Assembly: GCF_030680395.1 (NCBI RefSeq)
Contig: NZ_JAUXVR010000025.1
Span: forward strand, 124,001 to 188,000
DNA length: 64,000 nt
DNA from: Methylobacter sp.
Lineage (GTDB): Bacteria; Pseudomonadota; Gammaproteobacteria; Methylococcales; Methylomonadaceae
Direction: 5' to 3'
The notes beneath the pieces are model-generated. The model did not search any database, was not told the DNA's origin, and saw nothing but the letters and a program-made list of their open reading frames with translations. Shown piece after piece: positions 18,531 to 28,014 of this stretch; the first letter of the stretch is position 1; each line of letters starts with the position of its first letter. Position numbers and translations under genes: made by a program.

Positions 18531-18553
18531 CATCATCGGAGAGCCGCTATTGC

Positions 18554-18596
18554 TGCCTGGATAAACGATAAAAATCGTGATCACTCTATCCAGGCA
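18554..18596. terminator. Possible weak terminator between convergent genes
   Basis: A 10-bp inverted repeat (TGCCTGGATA at 18554-18563, TATCCAGGCA at 18587-18596) encloses a 23-base loop. No T-run follows, so factor-independent termination is doubtful. Its place between convergent genes makes some transcript-end role likely. Confidence 0.4.
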
Positions 18597-18622
18597 ATTG
18601 TATTCGCTATTTCAGGATAGGC

Positions 18623-20116
18623 TTAAAAATAGCGACCATTGATAAGAAAGTGGACAGCGATACTGCCGAAGTACCCCAGCGCAATGACCGGTGCCCATTT
18701 CAAATGGCTGGTGAAGGTGTAAATTCCTTTAGCCTGTCCCATCAAGCCCACTCCTGCTGCGGAACCGACCGCCAACATGCTGCCGCCCACACCGGTCGTC
18801 AATGTTACCAGCAACCACTGGCCCTGGGAAATATCTGGCGCCATCGTCAGCACAGACAGCATAATGGTGCCGTTATCCACGAGCGCCGAGGCAAAGCCCA
18901 CCAGAACGTTGGCGATAGTAGGATCGATGCTGCCATATAGATGGTGGGATGCCACTTCCGTATAGCCAATGAAGCTCAAGCCTCCGACACCGACCATCAC
19001 ACCGTAAAAAAACAGCAAGGTGTCCCATTCCAGATTGGCGACTTTCTGGAAAATATCAAAAGGCAGCTCCTTCGCCAGTTGTTGATTGGTCTCTGCTTGC
19101 GGATTGTTCATGTATTTCATCGGCGCAAAATGATCGATTTTGATATCGGTCAAATCCACGGGTATCAATACGGGGTGGGAATCGCTGGTTTTTTGCAGGT
19201 AATAACTAAAAAACTTCAAATAGGTCAGTCCCATCATCATCCCGGCAGCGGGCGGCAGGCCCAGGAAGTTTTCGAAGCAAGCCGAGGTAATAATGGTCAA
19301 TACGAACAGAAAGATGATTGTCCATCCGCCCCGCTTCATATCCTGTGCTTCCATGACCGCTGCGGGTCTTTCCTGCGGAATAAAGAAATGCATGATTGCT
19401 GCCGGAATGGCGAAGTTGACGATGGCTGGAATCAACAGCGAAAAGAAATCGGTAAAAGGCACTACGCCTTTTTGCCATACCAATAACGTGGTGATGTCGC
19501 CAAAGGGGCTGAATGAGCCGCCTGCATTGGAGGCTACCACAACATTAATGCAGGATAAGGCAACAAAACGCGGACAATCTTTGCCCATAGCCAGAATAAC
19601 CGAACCCATCAGCAGTGCGGTAGTGAGATTGTTACAACCGGACGAAATAAAGAACGACTGGAAACCGGTAATCCAGAATAATTGCCGGTAGCTGAAGTTC
19701 TTGCTCAACAGCCAGACCCGCAGGCTGTCAAATACGCCTCGGTCTTCCATTGCATTCAAGTAAGTCATCGAGACCATGATGAACAAAAATAGTTCACCAT
19801 AACTTTCAAGCGTAGCGCGAAACGCAACTCCGGCTTGTTCGCTCAACCCGGCCTTGGTATAAAAAACAGCAATAAATATCCAGATAAGACTTGCCGCAAA
19901 CACCATAGGTTTTGATTTTTTTAACTCGGTCACTTCCTCGGTCATGGCAAGGATGTAGGCAACAGCAAAAACTATCAAAGCCAAATAGCCGGCCCAATGC
20001 TGAGTCAGATTCAACGGTTGCATTTGGCTGGCAGTCCCCGACTCTTCTGCGGCCATTGCGAGGGAAGGAAAAAGCAGGATAAGCAACAACGGATTATATT
20101 TTGAGCAAAGCGCCAT
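18623..20116 (-). CDS. nhaD: Sodium:proton antiporter, NhaD family
   Basis: With the start at 20116 the product is 497 aa, beginning with a signal-like segment MALCSKYNPLLLILLFPSLAMAAEES. About a dozen membrane segments follow. FISSGCNNLTTALLMGSVILAMG, NAGGSFSPFGDITTLLVWQKG and SALVDNGTIMLSVLTM are NhaD/ArsB-superfamily blocks. The frame stays open upstream to 20263, so a longer product (546 aa) is possible, but the signal peptide favours the shorter one. NhaD exports Na+ or Li+ and helps pH and salt homeostasis. Confidence 0.9.
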   Translation of the reverse strand: MALCSKYNPLLLILLFPSLAMAAEESGTASQMQPLNLTQHWAGYLALIVFAVAYILAMTEEVTELKKSKPMVFAASLIWIFIAVFYTKAGLSEQAGVAFRATLESYGELFLFIMVSMTYLNAMEDRGVFDSLRVWLLSKNFSYRQLFWITGFQSFFISSGCNNLTTALLMGSVILAMGKDCPRFVALSCINVVVASNAGGSFSPFGDITTLLVWQKGVVPFTDFFSLLIPAIVNFAIPAAIMHFFIPQERPAAVMEAQDMKRGGWTIIFLFVLTIITSACFENFLGLPPAAGMMMGLTYLKFFSYYLQKTSDSHPVLIPVDLTDIKIDHFAPMKYMNNPQAETNQQLAKELPFDIFQKVANLEWDTLLFFYGVMVGVGGLSFIGYTEVASHHLYGSIDPTIANVLVGFASALVDNGTIMLSVLTMAPDISQGQWLLVTLTTGVGGSMLAVGSAAGVGLMGQAKGIYTFTSHLKWAPVIALGYFGSIAVHFLINGRYF

Positions 20117-20403
20117 TTTCAGCAACTTAAAAGGCCGGCCATGAAATACAGTAAAGTTGTTTATATCCGGCATGTTTATTTTGATGGGCAATAATGTAAG
20201 TATCAATAAGGTAAAAACGGATAAAAATACTTCAATCTGCATATGTAACTCACAAAAGTACAAAAGATTAGCGGGAAAGTGGAGATTCTAGACTAATTTA
20301 ATCAGTATTATTATATTTGAAACAGCATCGGCCTGTGCTAATAAATGACCGGAGCGAGAAGTGAGCAGCCGTGGTAGAACGGGTGTTGGAAGTGCCAGGT
20401 GGG

Positions 20404-20661
20404 TTAGGTTTTTTTTCGTTCTTTAAGTTGTTGCAAAACTTCAATGCCTTTTTTACGCTGTATCCTGATAACTTCCAATTCAGTTTGATAATGTTTGCTT
20501 AAATCATCGTCGTCAATTTGGTGCAGGGCGAGGGTAATTTTTCTCTCTTTTTTCTTGAGTTTAAGCAGGATTTTTCTTAACTCCTCAATATGTTGCCTTT
20601 TTTTGTGTCTGTCGGTGTTAAAGAATGCCTGTAATTTATGGAGTAACTTTTCTATTTTCAT
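20404..20661 (-). CDS. Small coiled-coil hypothetical protein
   Basis: The 85-aa product is very rich in Lys, Arg and Glu with heptad-like Leu/Ile spacing (EELRKILLKLKKKERKITLALHQI), so it is probably a helical hairpin. It lies 48 bp downstream of the Na/Pi symporter gene on the same strand and may be co-transcribed. I do not recognise the family. Codon pattern and start ATG look genuine. Confidence 0.6.
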   Translation of the reverse strand: MKIEKLLHKLQAFFNTDRHKKRQHIEELRKILLKLKKKERKITLALHQIDDDDLSKHYQTELEVIRIQRKKGIEVLQQLKERKKT

Positions 20662-20709
20662 GGCTGGTCCGACAGAGTAGGGGAGTAGTTAACAGGTGTA
20701 TGGATAACT

Positions 20710-22518
20710 CTATTGCGTATCGACTGTTTGTACAACATCGTTAATTTCAGTGTCATTCAGGGTTAATTGTTGTTCAGCCCCGGGAGTACCGGTGTCGCCG
20801 TGTAAAAACAGTGTTTCGGCGGCTTTTAGCAGATTTTTTTTAATGCTGCGCATATAGGAGCTGTCATTAATCAAAGAAGAGCCGGTTTCTGGGGTTATTT
20901 TCTGTTCTCTAATCAGTGTCTCAATGGCACGATTCATTTGCATGTCGTCATTTCTAATAGTCGCTTTTAATGCATCTAACGATAATAACGGTAATTCGTT
21001 GCTTTCAATTTCACGTCTGAAATTTTCAATCTGCTTGATATGCAAGACTATTTGGTAGGCGATTTTGTTGTACTCATTTATGGTGGCTTGATTGTTTGAT
21101 GTTCTGAAGCGAGTCCAGTTTTTTTGCAAGTGCTTGGTGTCTTTAATGGCTTCTACAGTGTGCTTATTAGCCTCGCGTAGCCAGGAAAGCTTCGAAGATT
21201 GGGTCATTTCCCAAGTAAAGTTGGCTTGGCTGATAAAAGCAATAATGGCGCTGTAAATGCCTTTTATTCTCTTCTCATAGCCGGCATCAATGTCGTATTC
21301 AATGGGATGATTATGTTGTTCTATGAGTTGCTTGAGTAAGTCGTTTTTTTGGAGATCAGGTTTACGCAGGCCAAAAGTGCGCAAAATAATATGGATAGCA
21401 TTTTCATATAAATGAATGCTTTCCAGTCTGACCGATTCAACGACTGTTTCAGGGAAATCCATGGCGGAGGAATCCAAATATTTCGGTTTAAAAATAGCGG
21501 GGCGTTTTTCTATGAATATTCTTTCTAACAACATAACCTGTCGGTTGATAAACGGAAAAAATAGAATAATGCCTGCGAGATTGAACAGGCTATGAAATGT
21601 GGCCAGTTTCATAGCATTGTCCGAGACGGCAATACCCAAATTTGCGCTGATGACGTCGACAGCGATGCCGAATTGTTTAATAAACAGCAGTACAAAGATG
21701 CCGGTAAACAGGTTAATGAACAGATGTGAGCCCGCCAGGCGTTTGCCCTGAATGTTGGCGCCGAAAGAAGCAATGATCGCGGTGACGGTGGTGCCGATAT
21801 TGGCGCCTATCACCAGCGCCAGCGCATTGTCATAAGTAATTTGATGCACGGAAACCGCGGTAATGGTTAATAGCATCGTAGCGTGGCTGGACTGCATGAT
21901 AATGGTGGCGATGATTCCTACGGCAGTGTAGACCAGTAGTCCTTTGATGCCGGGCATGGCGTATTCGGCCAGATTTATAGTGTTTTCGAAAGCTTCAAAG
22001 CTTTCTTTCATGTAGTGTATGCCAAGGAGCAGAAAGCCCAGGCCGGTCAGGATATAGCCTATGCCTTTTAACTGTTTGCCGCTTTGAAATACGCATAAAA
22101 CGCCAAAAACCAGCAGCGGCATGGCGTAGGTGGCAATATTAACTTTCAGCCCCAGCCCTGCGATGAGCCAGGCGCCGGTAGTCGTACCCAGATTGGAACC
22201 GAAAATAATGCCGATGCCGGCGACTAAATCAAGCAAACCCGCACTCAGAAATGAAATGGTGATGACTGAGACCAAGCCGCTGGACTGCATCAATGCAGCC
22301 GACACAAAACCAAAGCCGAAACTTTTCCAGGCAGTGTCTGTGGTCTTTTGTAGAATTCGCTCCAGCACGCCTCCGGTAAAGGCTTTAAATCCTTGTTCCA
22401 GAGATAACATACCGAACAGGAAAATCGAGACGCCTGCCGCGATGCCTTTAAATGCATCGCTTAGCCAAAAGCCGTAAGACAATAACGGGATGACAATCAG
22501 CAAAAGGACTTTATGCAT
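20710..22518 (-). CDS. Na/Pi cotransporter family protein with PhoU-like domain
   Basis: From ATG 22518 the protein is 602 aa. Two Na/Pi (NptA/PF02690) repeats lie in the N-terminal half, each with the QSS motif (ALMQSSGLVSVI and IIMQSSHATMLL). A PhoU-like helical cytoplasmic domain follows (about 330-560). This architecture fits a sodium-dependent phosphate transporter such as YjbB. The frame extends to 22644, but the extra 42 residues are cysteine-rich and overlap the MOSC gene, so I reject them. Confidence 0.9.
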   Translation of the reverse strand: MHKVLLLIVIPLLSYGFWLSDAFKGIAAGVSIFLFGMLSLEQGFKAFTGGVLERILQKTTDTAWKSFGFGFVSAALMQSSGLVSVITISFLSAGLLDLVAGIGIIFGSNLGTTTGAWLIAGLGLKVNIATYAMPLLVFGVLCVFQSGKQLKGIGYILTGLGFLLLGIHYMKESFEAFENTINLAEYAMPGIKGLLVYTAVGIIATIIMQSSHATMLLTITAVSVHQITYDNALALVIGANIGTTVTAIIASFGANIQGKRLAGSHLFINLFTGIFVLLFIKQFGIAVDVISANLGIAVSDNAMKLATFHSLFNLAGIILFFPFINRQVMLLERIFIEKRPAIFKPKYLDSSAMDFPETVVESVRLESIHLYENAIHIILRTFGLRKPDLQKNDLLKQLIEQHNHPIEYDIDAGYEKRIKGIYSAIIAFISQANFTWEMTQSSKLSWLREANKHTVEAIKDTKHLQKNWTRFRTSNNQATINEYNKIAYQIVLHIKQIENFRREIESNELPLLSLDALKATIRNDDMQMNRAIETLIREQKITPETGSSLINDSSYMRSIKKNLLKAAETLFLHGDTGTPGAEQQLTLNDTEINDVVQTVDTQ

Positions 22519-22574
22519 GGTTATTGGAAGATTTATTTTAAATGAAGGACGATGGGACTGTTCGCCCAAACAGG

Positions 22575-23399
22575 CTAGATAGGCGGTTGTTTTACGCCTG
22601 TCAATTTGATATATACAGCATCGCCGACAGTCAATTGGCCGCATTGATCATGCAGGGCATTTTGTCCGAAATAGACTTTATTTTGCCATTTTCTGGTGCG
22701 ATTGAGTGTAGTGAGCGGCTCTTTGCCGATTTGCGCGGTTTCAGGGTCGATGGTTGGGACGGAACACCGGGAGCAGGGTTTGGGGAGTCTGAAGTCTATA
22801 ACGTCAATCCTGATTTCGCGCCAGCTGTCTTCTGCATAGGCGGGGCAACCGGAAATAACCAGATTGGGTCTGAAACGGGTCATTGGCAAATTCAGCTGCA
22901 TTTCATGATTTAATGCAACCAGCGAGTTTTCTGAAATAATCAGGAAGGGAAAGCCGTCGGAAAATGCTACTTTATCGACAGGTTTGGCATAATCGGGATC
23001 AACCGGTCGAACGACTTCGTCGGGCTGGTAAACCAGTCGGCAATCCAGTTTTAAAAAATCGCTGAGCCATTGGTCGGCTTCCGTTGAAACGCTACGGGCG
23101 TCGCACTGGTCATGCCAGATGGTGCTGTTAATGATGTGGCCGTCAACAGGTTCAAGGGGAAGAGATAGGTTTTCCTTGCCCGGTGCGGACAAGATCAGAT
23201 TTTTATCGGTCAGTGCGGTTTTAATTAAAGCCATTTTCGGCAATTTCCGCTGGCTGAGGAATTGCCGGTCATTGTCGATAATCATCCATTTTCTGTCGTG
23301 CTGAAAACCCTTTTCAGTGACAGGCCAGCTGTTTGCGCTAATTCCTGCTAATGATTTTACGGGATAGAGGTATATCCCACTTAATATGAAGTGTCTCAT
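22575..23399 (-). CDS. MOSC domain protein (YcbX-like)
   Basis: The product is about 274 aa, with an N-terminal MOSC beta-barrel domain (GIYLYPVKSLAGISANSWPVTEKGFQHDRKWMI) and a C-terminal MOSC domain. The latter has RFRPNLVISG and the conserved Cys in LPKPCSRCSVPTID. YcbX-like proteins use molybdenum cofactor to reduce N-hydroxylated compounds. Start ATG 23399 is preferred over a TTG two codons earlier. It lies upstream of the Na/Pi gene with no obvious functional link. Confidence 0.9.
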   Translation of the reverse strand: MRHFILSGIYLYPVKSLAGISANSWPVTEKGFQHDRKWMIIDNDRQFLSQRKLPKMALIKTALTDKNLILSAPGKENLSLPLEPVDGHIINSTIWHDQCDARSVSTEADQWLSDFLKLDCRLVYQPDEVVRPVDPDYAKPVDKVAFSDGFPFLIISENSLVALNHEMQLNLPMTRFRPNLVISGCPAYAEDSWREIRIDVIDFRLPKPCSRCSVPTIDPETAQIGKEPLTTLNRTRKWQNKVYFGQNALHDQCGQLTVGDAVYIKLTGVKQPPI

Positions 23400-23411
23400 T
23401 GGCAAGGATTA

Positions 23412-23762
23412 TTAGCCTAATAATGATTTTACAGCGCCGTCAAATATGTTGCTATGAGCTCCTTGTGCCTGAGACGGGTTGCTTTGAATGTTAGCGATAA
23501 GCTGACTAAGCGCTTGTTGAGCTTGGTCTTTATTTTCTATTGAGGCGGCTTGGTCACTGCTTTTTACCGGTGAAGATGTAGATAGCTTTAATGATGTATC
23601 GGAAAGCTTTACTGTTTCCTTGGAAACTTGCAGGCTGTCGCTCTGATCGTTATCCGACCTGGTTTCTATGGACGGCTCGTTGTTTTCCACGCTTTTCGGT
23701 CTCTGGGATGATGCCGGAGTAATGAGTGTGCCTTGTCGTGATTGTATTGTACTGGCGTCCAT
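23412..23762 (-). CDS. Hypothetical Ser/Gln-rich small protein
   Basis: The 116-aa product is preceded by a good AAGGAC ribosome-binding site seven bases before ATG 23762. It is polar and probably disordered until the last 45 residues, where AQQALSQLIANIQ and SNIFDGAVKSLL form likely helices. The VKLSDTSLKLS segment recalls small flagellar regulators of the FlgM type, but the match is too weak to name. It lies 12 bp upstream of the MOSC gene. Confidence 0.6.
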   Translation of the reverse strand: MDASTIQSRQGTLITPASSQRPKSVENNEPSIETRSDNDQSDSLQVSKETVKLSDTSLKLSTSSPVKSSDQAASIENKDQAQQALSQLIANIQSNPSQAQGAHSNIFDGAVKSLLG

Positions 23763-24087
23763 TTTTATGTCCTTTTAGATTGGTTGAAGGCCGTAAAGAA
23801 ACGGCGGGGAATGTGTCCTGATTTTAAAATTCAACCTTGGAATCAGGATTGTTTTTATTGATGCTGAGCTCTTTGTTGATCGAAGTCAATACCCTATTTA
23901 CAGTTGAGCTGTTTAGCCTAATAAAACAAGGCTAAACAGACTGTTGTTACAGGAGGATGTGGGAACATTAGCGTAAATTATTTTATGATTACACTCGCCG
24001 GTTTTAGCGAGCTTCATCGAAAAACAAAACAAAGTTAATGAATCCGTTAAAATTAGCGTCTGTGCATTTTATTATTGTTAGGAAACG
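23763..24087. other. Intergenic region with two hairpins
   Basis: This 325-bp region separates divergent genes and should contain both promoters. One hairpin has arms TCCTGATT (23816-23823) and AATCAGGA (23841-23848) followed by a T-rich tract. A second has arms CTGTTTAGCCT (23909-23919) and AGGCTAAACAG (23929-23939). No open frame of note is present. The second hairpin could be a regulator site for the PQQ-linked operon; this is a guess. Confidence 0.5.
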
Positions 24088-25281
24088 ATGCGGTCAATTA
24101 ACTTGTCTCTCCGAATAACTATTAGATTTTTATTTATTATTCATTTGCTTAGTGTGAGTGTTGTCTATGCCGAAGCTAAACAGACGATCAATATTGCTTA
24201 CTTAACGCAAGACCGGAAAGTCCCTCCGCCGTTGTCTAACCTGGATGCTTTTATTAAAGATAAGGGGGTTCTGGGCGTGCAATTGGCGGTTGATGACAAT
24301 AATACGACCGGCCAGTTTACCGGGCAGCAGTTTGTGCTGAAAAAATTTATCGTGCCGCTGGACGGCAATGTTGTCGATACGTTTAATAAAGGTATTGGCG
24401 ATCAATATTCGTATGTTGTCGTTAACTTGCCTGCCGAACAAATAAAAAGCGTTGCTGATTTACCGGCTGCAAAAAATAAGCTGCTGTTTGACGTGGCAAC
24501 GGTTGATGATGCGCTACGCAATGAGCAATGCCGCAATAACGTTTTGCATCTTTTGCCTAACAGGGCAATGCGTGCCGATGCGTTGGCTCAGTATATGATG
24601 AAAAAACGCTGGAATAAGTGGTTTTTAGTCATAGGTGTTACAGAGGAAGATCGTTTATTTGCCGATGCTCTCAGGCGGTCGGCTAAACGTTTCGGCATGA
24701 AAATAGTCGAGGAAAAAAACTGGGAACACACCTACGATGCGCGGCGTACGGCGCAATCGGATGTGGCGGTATTTACCCAGGTGGATGATTATGATGTGCT
24801 GGTCGTTGCCGATGAGCAAGGCCAGTTTGGTGAATATCTTGAATACAGAACCTGGAATGCAAGGCCGGTGATTGGTACTCAGGGATTAGTTGCTGTGGCA
24901 TGGCATCGAACTCATGAACAATGGGGGGCGGTGCAGATTCAAAATCGTTTCAAGGAGCAAGCAGGGCGTTGGATGGAAGAGCAGGATTATGCCGCCTATC
25001 TGGCGGTTAGGGCTATCGGCGAAGCAGCTACCCGTACCAAATCTAATGATATAAATCGGCTTAAGGATTATATGTTGAGCGATGCGTTTGCCTTGCAGGG
25101 TTATAAAGGCAATCCTTTGTCTTTTCGATCCTGGGACGGGCAGTTGCGGCAGCCGGTTTTGCTGGCAGCGCCCAGATCATCGGTTGCGGTCGCGCCGATT
25201 GAAGGTTTTTTGCATCCTAAAACCGAACTTGATACCTTGGGTTACGATCAACCTGAATCGACCTGTAAATGGAGTAAATGA
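24088..25281 (+). CDS. ABC substrate-binding protein of PQQ-dependent catabolism
   Basis: The 397-aa protein has a signal peptide (cleavage near VVYAEA) and a periplasmic branched-chain-type binding fold. It matches the family annotated as ABC transporter substrate-binding protein of PQQ-dependent alcohol dehydrogenase systems, with IAYLTQDRKVPPPLSNLD and QLAVDDNNTTGQF near the N-terminus. AGGAAACG precedes the start. It overlaps the propeller gene by four bases, so the four genes to 27780 form an operon. The ligand is unknown. Confidence 0.88.
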   Translation: MRSINLSLRITIRFLFIIHLLSVSVVYAEAKQTINIAYLTQDRKVPPPLSNLDAFIKDKGVLGVQLAVDDNNTTGQFTGQQFVLKKFIVPLDGNVVDTFNKGIGDQYSYVVVNLPAEQIKSVADLPAAKNKLLFDVATVDDALRNEQCRNNVLHLLPNRAMRADALAQYMMKKRWNKWFLVIGVTEEDRLFADALRRSAKRFGMKIVEEKNWEHTYDARRTAQSDVAVFTQVDDYDVLVVADEQGQFGEYLEYRTWNARPVIGTQGLVAVAWHRTHEQWGAVQIQNRFKEQAGRWMEEQDYAAYLAVRAIGEAATRTKSNDINRLKDYMLSDAFALQGYKGNPLSFRSWDGQLRQPVLLAAPRSSVAVAPIEGFLHPKTELDTLGYDQPESTCKWSK

Positions 25282-26243
25282 TGAAAAAGAATGTATTGGG
25301 ACTGTTTACGGCGGTTGTGCTGGCCGGAGCCGTGCAAGCCGAAACTGTGTTTGTTACGCTTGAAAAAGATAATGCGCTGGCGGTTGTCGACCCGATCGCC
25401 GGCAAGTTAATCAAAACGGTGGAAATCGGTCAGCGCCCCCGAGGCATCGCCATCAGTCCCGACAATAAGTTTTTGTATGTGGCAGTCAGCGATGATAACA
25501 CCATTAAAATTATCGATACCGAGACACTCAAGGAAACGGGAAAGTTGCCGTCCGGCGAAGACCCGGAGACCTTTGCATTAAATCCTGCGGGTGACCGGCT
25601 TTATGTCTCAAATGAAGATGACAGTCTGGTCACCGTCATTGATATTAAGCATAAAAAAGCGGTCAAACAGATTAAGGTGGGCGTGGAGCCTGAGGGCATT
25701 ATCGTGAGCCCTGATAATCTATGGGTGGCCAGTGCTTCCGAAACGACCAATATGGTGCATTGGATCGATACCAAAACCAACGCTATCGTAGAAAACACGC
25801 TGGTTGATCCGCGTCCCCGCGCTCTGGGTTTTACTGCCGATAGCCAGCAGCTGTGGGTCACCTCGGAAATGGCCGGCACCTTGATGATTCTGGACGTTAA
25901 AACCAAGCAGATCGTCAAAACTATCAAGTTTGATGTGCAAGGCGTTACTGCCGATAAAATCCAGCCGGTAGGCGTGGTTATCGACAAAGACAGAAAGCGC
26001 GGCTATGTGGCATTGGGGCCCGCAAACCGTGTCGCAGTGATTAATGCCCAGACCTTTGAAGTGGAAAAATATTTGCTGGTGGGTCAGAGGGTTTGGAATC
26101 TGGCGTTTTCGCCTGATCAAAAAAGGCTTTATACCACTAACGGCACCAGTAACGATATTTCGCTAATTGACCTTGAAACTCAAACAGTCACTAAATCGAT
26201 TGGCGTGGGCACTTATCCGTGGGGAGTTGCAGTAAAACCATGA
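25278..26243 (+). CDS. YVTN beta-propeller protein, PQQ-associated
   Basis: The 321-aa secreted protein (signal peptide ending near VQA) has about seven YVTN-type blades, for example RGIAISPDNKFLYVAVSDD and NLAFSPDQKRLYTTNGTSND. It fits the beta-propeller family seen next to PQQ-dependent alcohol oxidation genes. Such propellers are thought to act in the periplasm, but no activity is established to my knowledge. The stop overlaps the ATPase start. Confidence 0.9.
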   Translation: MMKKNVLGLFTAVVLAGAVQAETVFVTLEKDNALAVVDPIAGKLIKTVEIGQRPRGIAISPDNKFLYVAVSDDNTIKIIDTETLKETGKLPSGEDPETFALNPAGDRLYVSNEDDSLVTVIDIKHKKAVKQIKVGVEPEGIIVSPDNLWVASASETTNMVHWIDTKTNAIVENTLVDPRPRALGFTADSQQLWVTSEMAGTLMILDVKTKQIVKTIKFDVQGVTADKIQPVGVVIDKDRKRGYVALGPANRVAVINAQTFEVEKYLLVGQRVWNLAFSPDQKRLYTTNGTSNDISLIDLETQTVTKSIGVGTYPWGVAVKP

Positions 26244-26980
26244 ACTCGTCCATAGCATTGTCCGTCGAAGATCTGAGTTTTTCCTATGGCGGAAAAAAAG
26301 CACTGACCCAAGTTAATTTCAAGATTCGGCCGGGCGAATGCACGGTTTTGTTAGGCCCTAACGGTGCAGGTAAAAGTACTTTATTCTCCTTGATTACGCG
26401 GTTGTATGACACGCGCGACGGGCGTATCGAGCTGTGCGGTTTTGATATTAAGCGACAAACGCTGTTGGCGCTGGCAAAACTGGGCGTAGTTTTTCAGCAA
26501 ACCACCTTGGATATGGATTTGTCAGTGCTGCAAAATCTGCGCTATCACACGTCTTTACATGGCATGGGCCGAAAACAGGCTATGCAAAGGATTCAGCAGG
26601 AGCTGGAGCGTTTAAATATGTATGACCGGCGTTTTGAGAAGGTACGACAGTTAAATGGCGGACACAGACGGCGCGTAGAGATTGCCCGAGCGTTATTGCA
26701 TAAGCCGTCGGTGCTGTTGCTGGATGAGCCCACTGTCGGTTTGGATGTGCCCAGTCGGCTTTCCATCGTCGAATATGTGCATCGCCTAGCCGTCGAAGAA
26801 AAATTGGCGGTTTTATGGGCGAGTCATTTAATTGACGAAATTTATTCGGACGATCATTTAATCGTGCTCCATAAAGGACAGGTCAAAGCCAACGGAACGG
26901 TTGATGACGTTCTTAAAATAAACAATGCCTTAACAATTAAAGACGTTTTTTATACGTTGACGCAAGGAGAGCAGGCATGA
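26240..26980 (+). CDS. ABC transporter ATP-binding protein, PQQ-associated
   Basis: From ATG 26240 the product is 246 aa. Walker A is GPNGAGKST (about residues 36-44) and Walker B is VLLLDEP. The signature motif reads LNGGH instead of LSGGQ, which I recall as a feature of the PQQ-associated ATPase subgroup. It pairs with the permease four bases before its own stop. Exporter-type architecture with a periplasmic binding protein is an unusual mix. Confidence 0.92.
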   Translation: MNSSIALSVEDLSFSYGGKKALTQVNFKIRPGECTVLLGPNGAGKSTLFSLITRLYDTRDGRIELCGFDIKRQTLLALAKLGVVFQQTTLDMDLSVLQNLRYHTSLHGMGRKQAMQRIQQELERLNMYDRRFEKVRQLNGGHRRRVEIARALLHKPSVLLLDEPTVGLDVPSRLSIVEYVHRLAVEEKLAVLWASHLIDEIYSDDHLIVLHKGQVKANGTVDDVLKINNALTIKDVFYTLTQGEQA

Positions 26981-27780
26981 ATGTGGTTCATTATTGGCGC
27001 GCCATGTGGGGCATCATCTGGCGTGAACTATGGCGTTTTGTAACTCAGCGCGAACGGTTTATTTCCGCATTGGTCAGGCCTTTAGTCTGGCTGTTTGTTT
27101 TTGCGGCCGGATTTAGAGCTGCATTAGGTCTTGCGATCACGCCGCCTTACGAAACCTATATTCTTTACGAGGTTTATATTACCCCCGGCCTGATCGGCAT
27201 GATTCAGTTATTTAATGGCATGCAGAGTTCATTATCAATGGTTTACGACCGGGAAATGGGCAGTATGCGCATATTGATGGTTTGCCCCTTGCCGCGCTGG
27301 TTTTTATTGCTCAGTAAATTACTGGCCGGTACCGGAGTATCGGTTTTGCAAGTCTATGTGTTTTTGGCGATTGCGTGGTTTTATGACATCCAGGCGCCGT
27401 GGCAGGGTTATTTATGGGTGCTGCCGGCTCTGTTATTGTCAGGATTAATGCTGGGTGCTCTGGGCTTATTGTTGTCGTCCTTTATCAAACAACTGGAAAA
27501 TTTTGCCGGTGTGATGAACTTTGTGATTTTCCCTATGTTTTTTATGTCCACCGCACTGTATCCTTTATGGAAAATCAAAGAGTCCAGTGCGCTGCTTTAT
27601 AATCTGGCGCAATATAATCCATTTTCCCAAGCCGTTGAGTTGATCCGCTTTGCCTTGTACGGTCAGCTTAACAGCCAGGCGCTTATTTATACGTTTGTCG
27701 CCTTTATCGTATTCATGACAGCGGCAATCATTGGCTATAATCCATCAAAAGGGATGATGATGAGAAAAGGCGGGGCTTGA
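26977..27780 (+). CDS. ABC-2 type permease, PQQ-associated
   Basis: The 267-aa protein has about six membrane segments and the ABC-2 family block LSSFIKQLENFAGVMNFVIFPMFFMSTALYPL. It should form the membrane channel with the preceding ATPase. ABC-2 permeases usually export lipids, drugs or heme-like compounds. This contrasts with the importer-like binding protein at the start of the operon, so the transport direction is open. Confidence 0.9.
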   Translation: MNVVHYWRAMWGIIWRELWRFVTQRERFISALVRPLVWLFVFAAGFRAALGLAITPPYETYILYEVYITPGLIGMIQLFNGMQSSLSMVYDREMGSMRILMVCPLPRWFLLLSKLLAGTGVSVLQVYVFLAIAWFYDIQAPWQGYLWVLPALLLSGLMLGALGLLLSSFIKQLENFAGVMNFVIFPMFFMSTALYPLWKIKESSALLYNLAQYNPFSQAVELIRFALYGQLNSQALIYTFVAFIVFMTAAIIGYNPSKGMMMRKGGA

Positions 27781-27850
27781 TAGCTTAAGCAATAGATAGT
27801 GATATTGATGGGTAAGACAATCGCAAGTTTTTATTAGACAAAGCTTCCGC

Positions 27851-27964
27851 TCCTCGGCAACTGCTCCTGCGTGGCTCTACCTCCTGCATCCATGCAGTCG
27901 TGCTCGCGCCCCTTACCTACATAATCCGCAGGGATGTGGTGAATGCGGATATTGCAGGAGCAAA
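27851..27964. repeat. REP-like palindromic intergenic element
   Basis: The element begins TCCTCGGCA and contains a CTGCAT-CC-ATGCAG palindrome at 27884-27897. It ends near GCAGGAG, the inverse of CTCCTGC earlier in the element. ATCCGCA and TGCGGAT form a further stem. It shares its head and palindrome layout with the element inside the Hpt gene at 2870-2917. Apart from this the 234-bp gap holds nothing I recognise. Confidence 0.55.
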
Positions 27965-28014
27965 TATCTGTCCCTGTAGGCAACGTAAAGCATTAAAATA
28001 AATTCGGTGAATAT

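Noticed and set aside
23763-23850. Possible sigma-28 promoter for the 116-aa gene
   Set aside because: TAAA and GCCG are present but 17 bases apart rather than about 15, and the rest of the -10 does not match.
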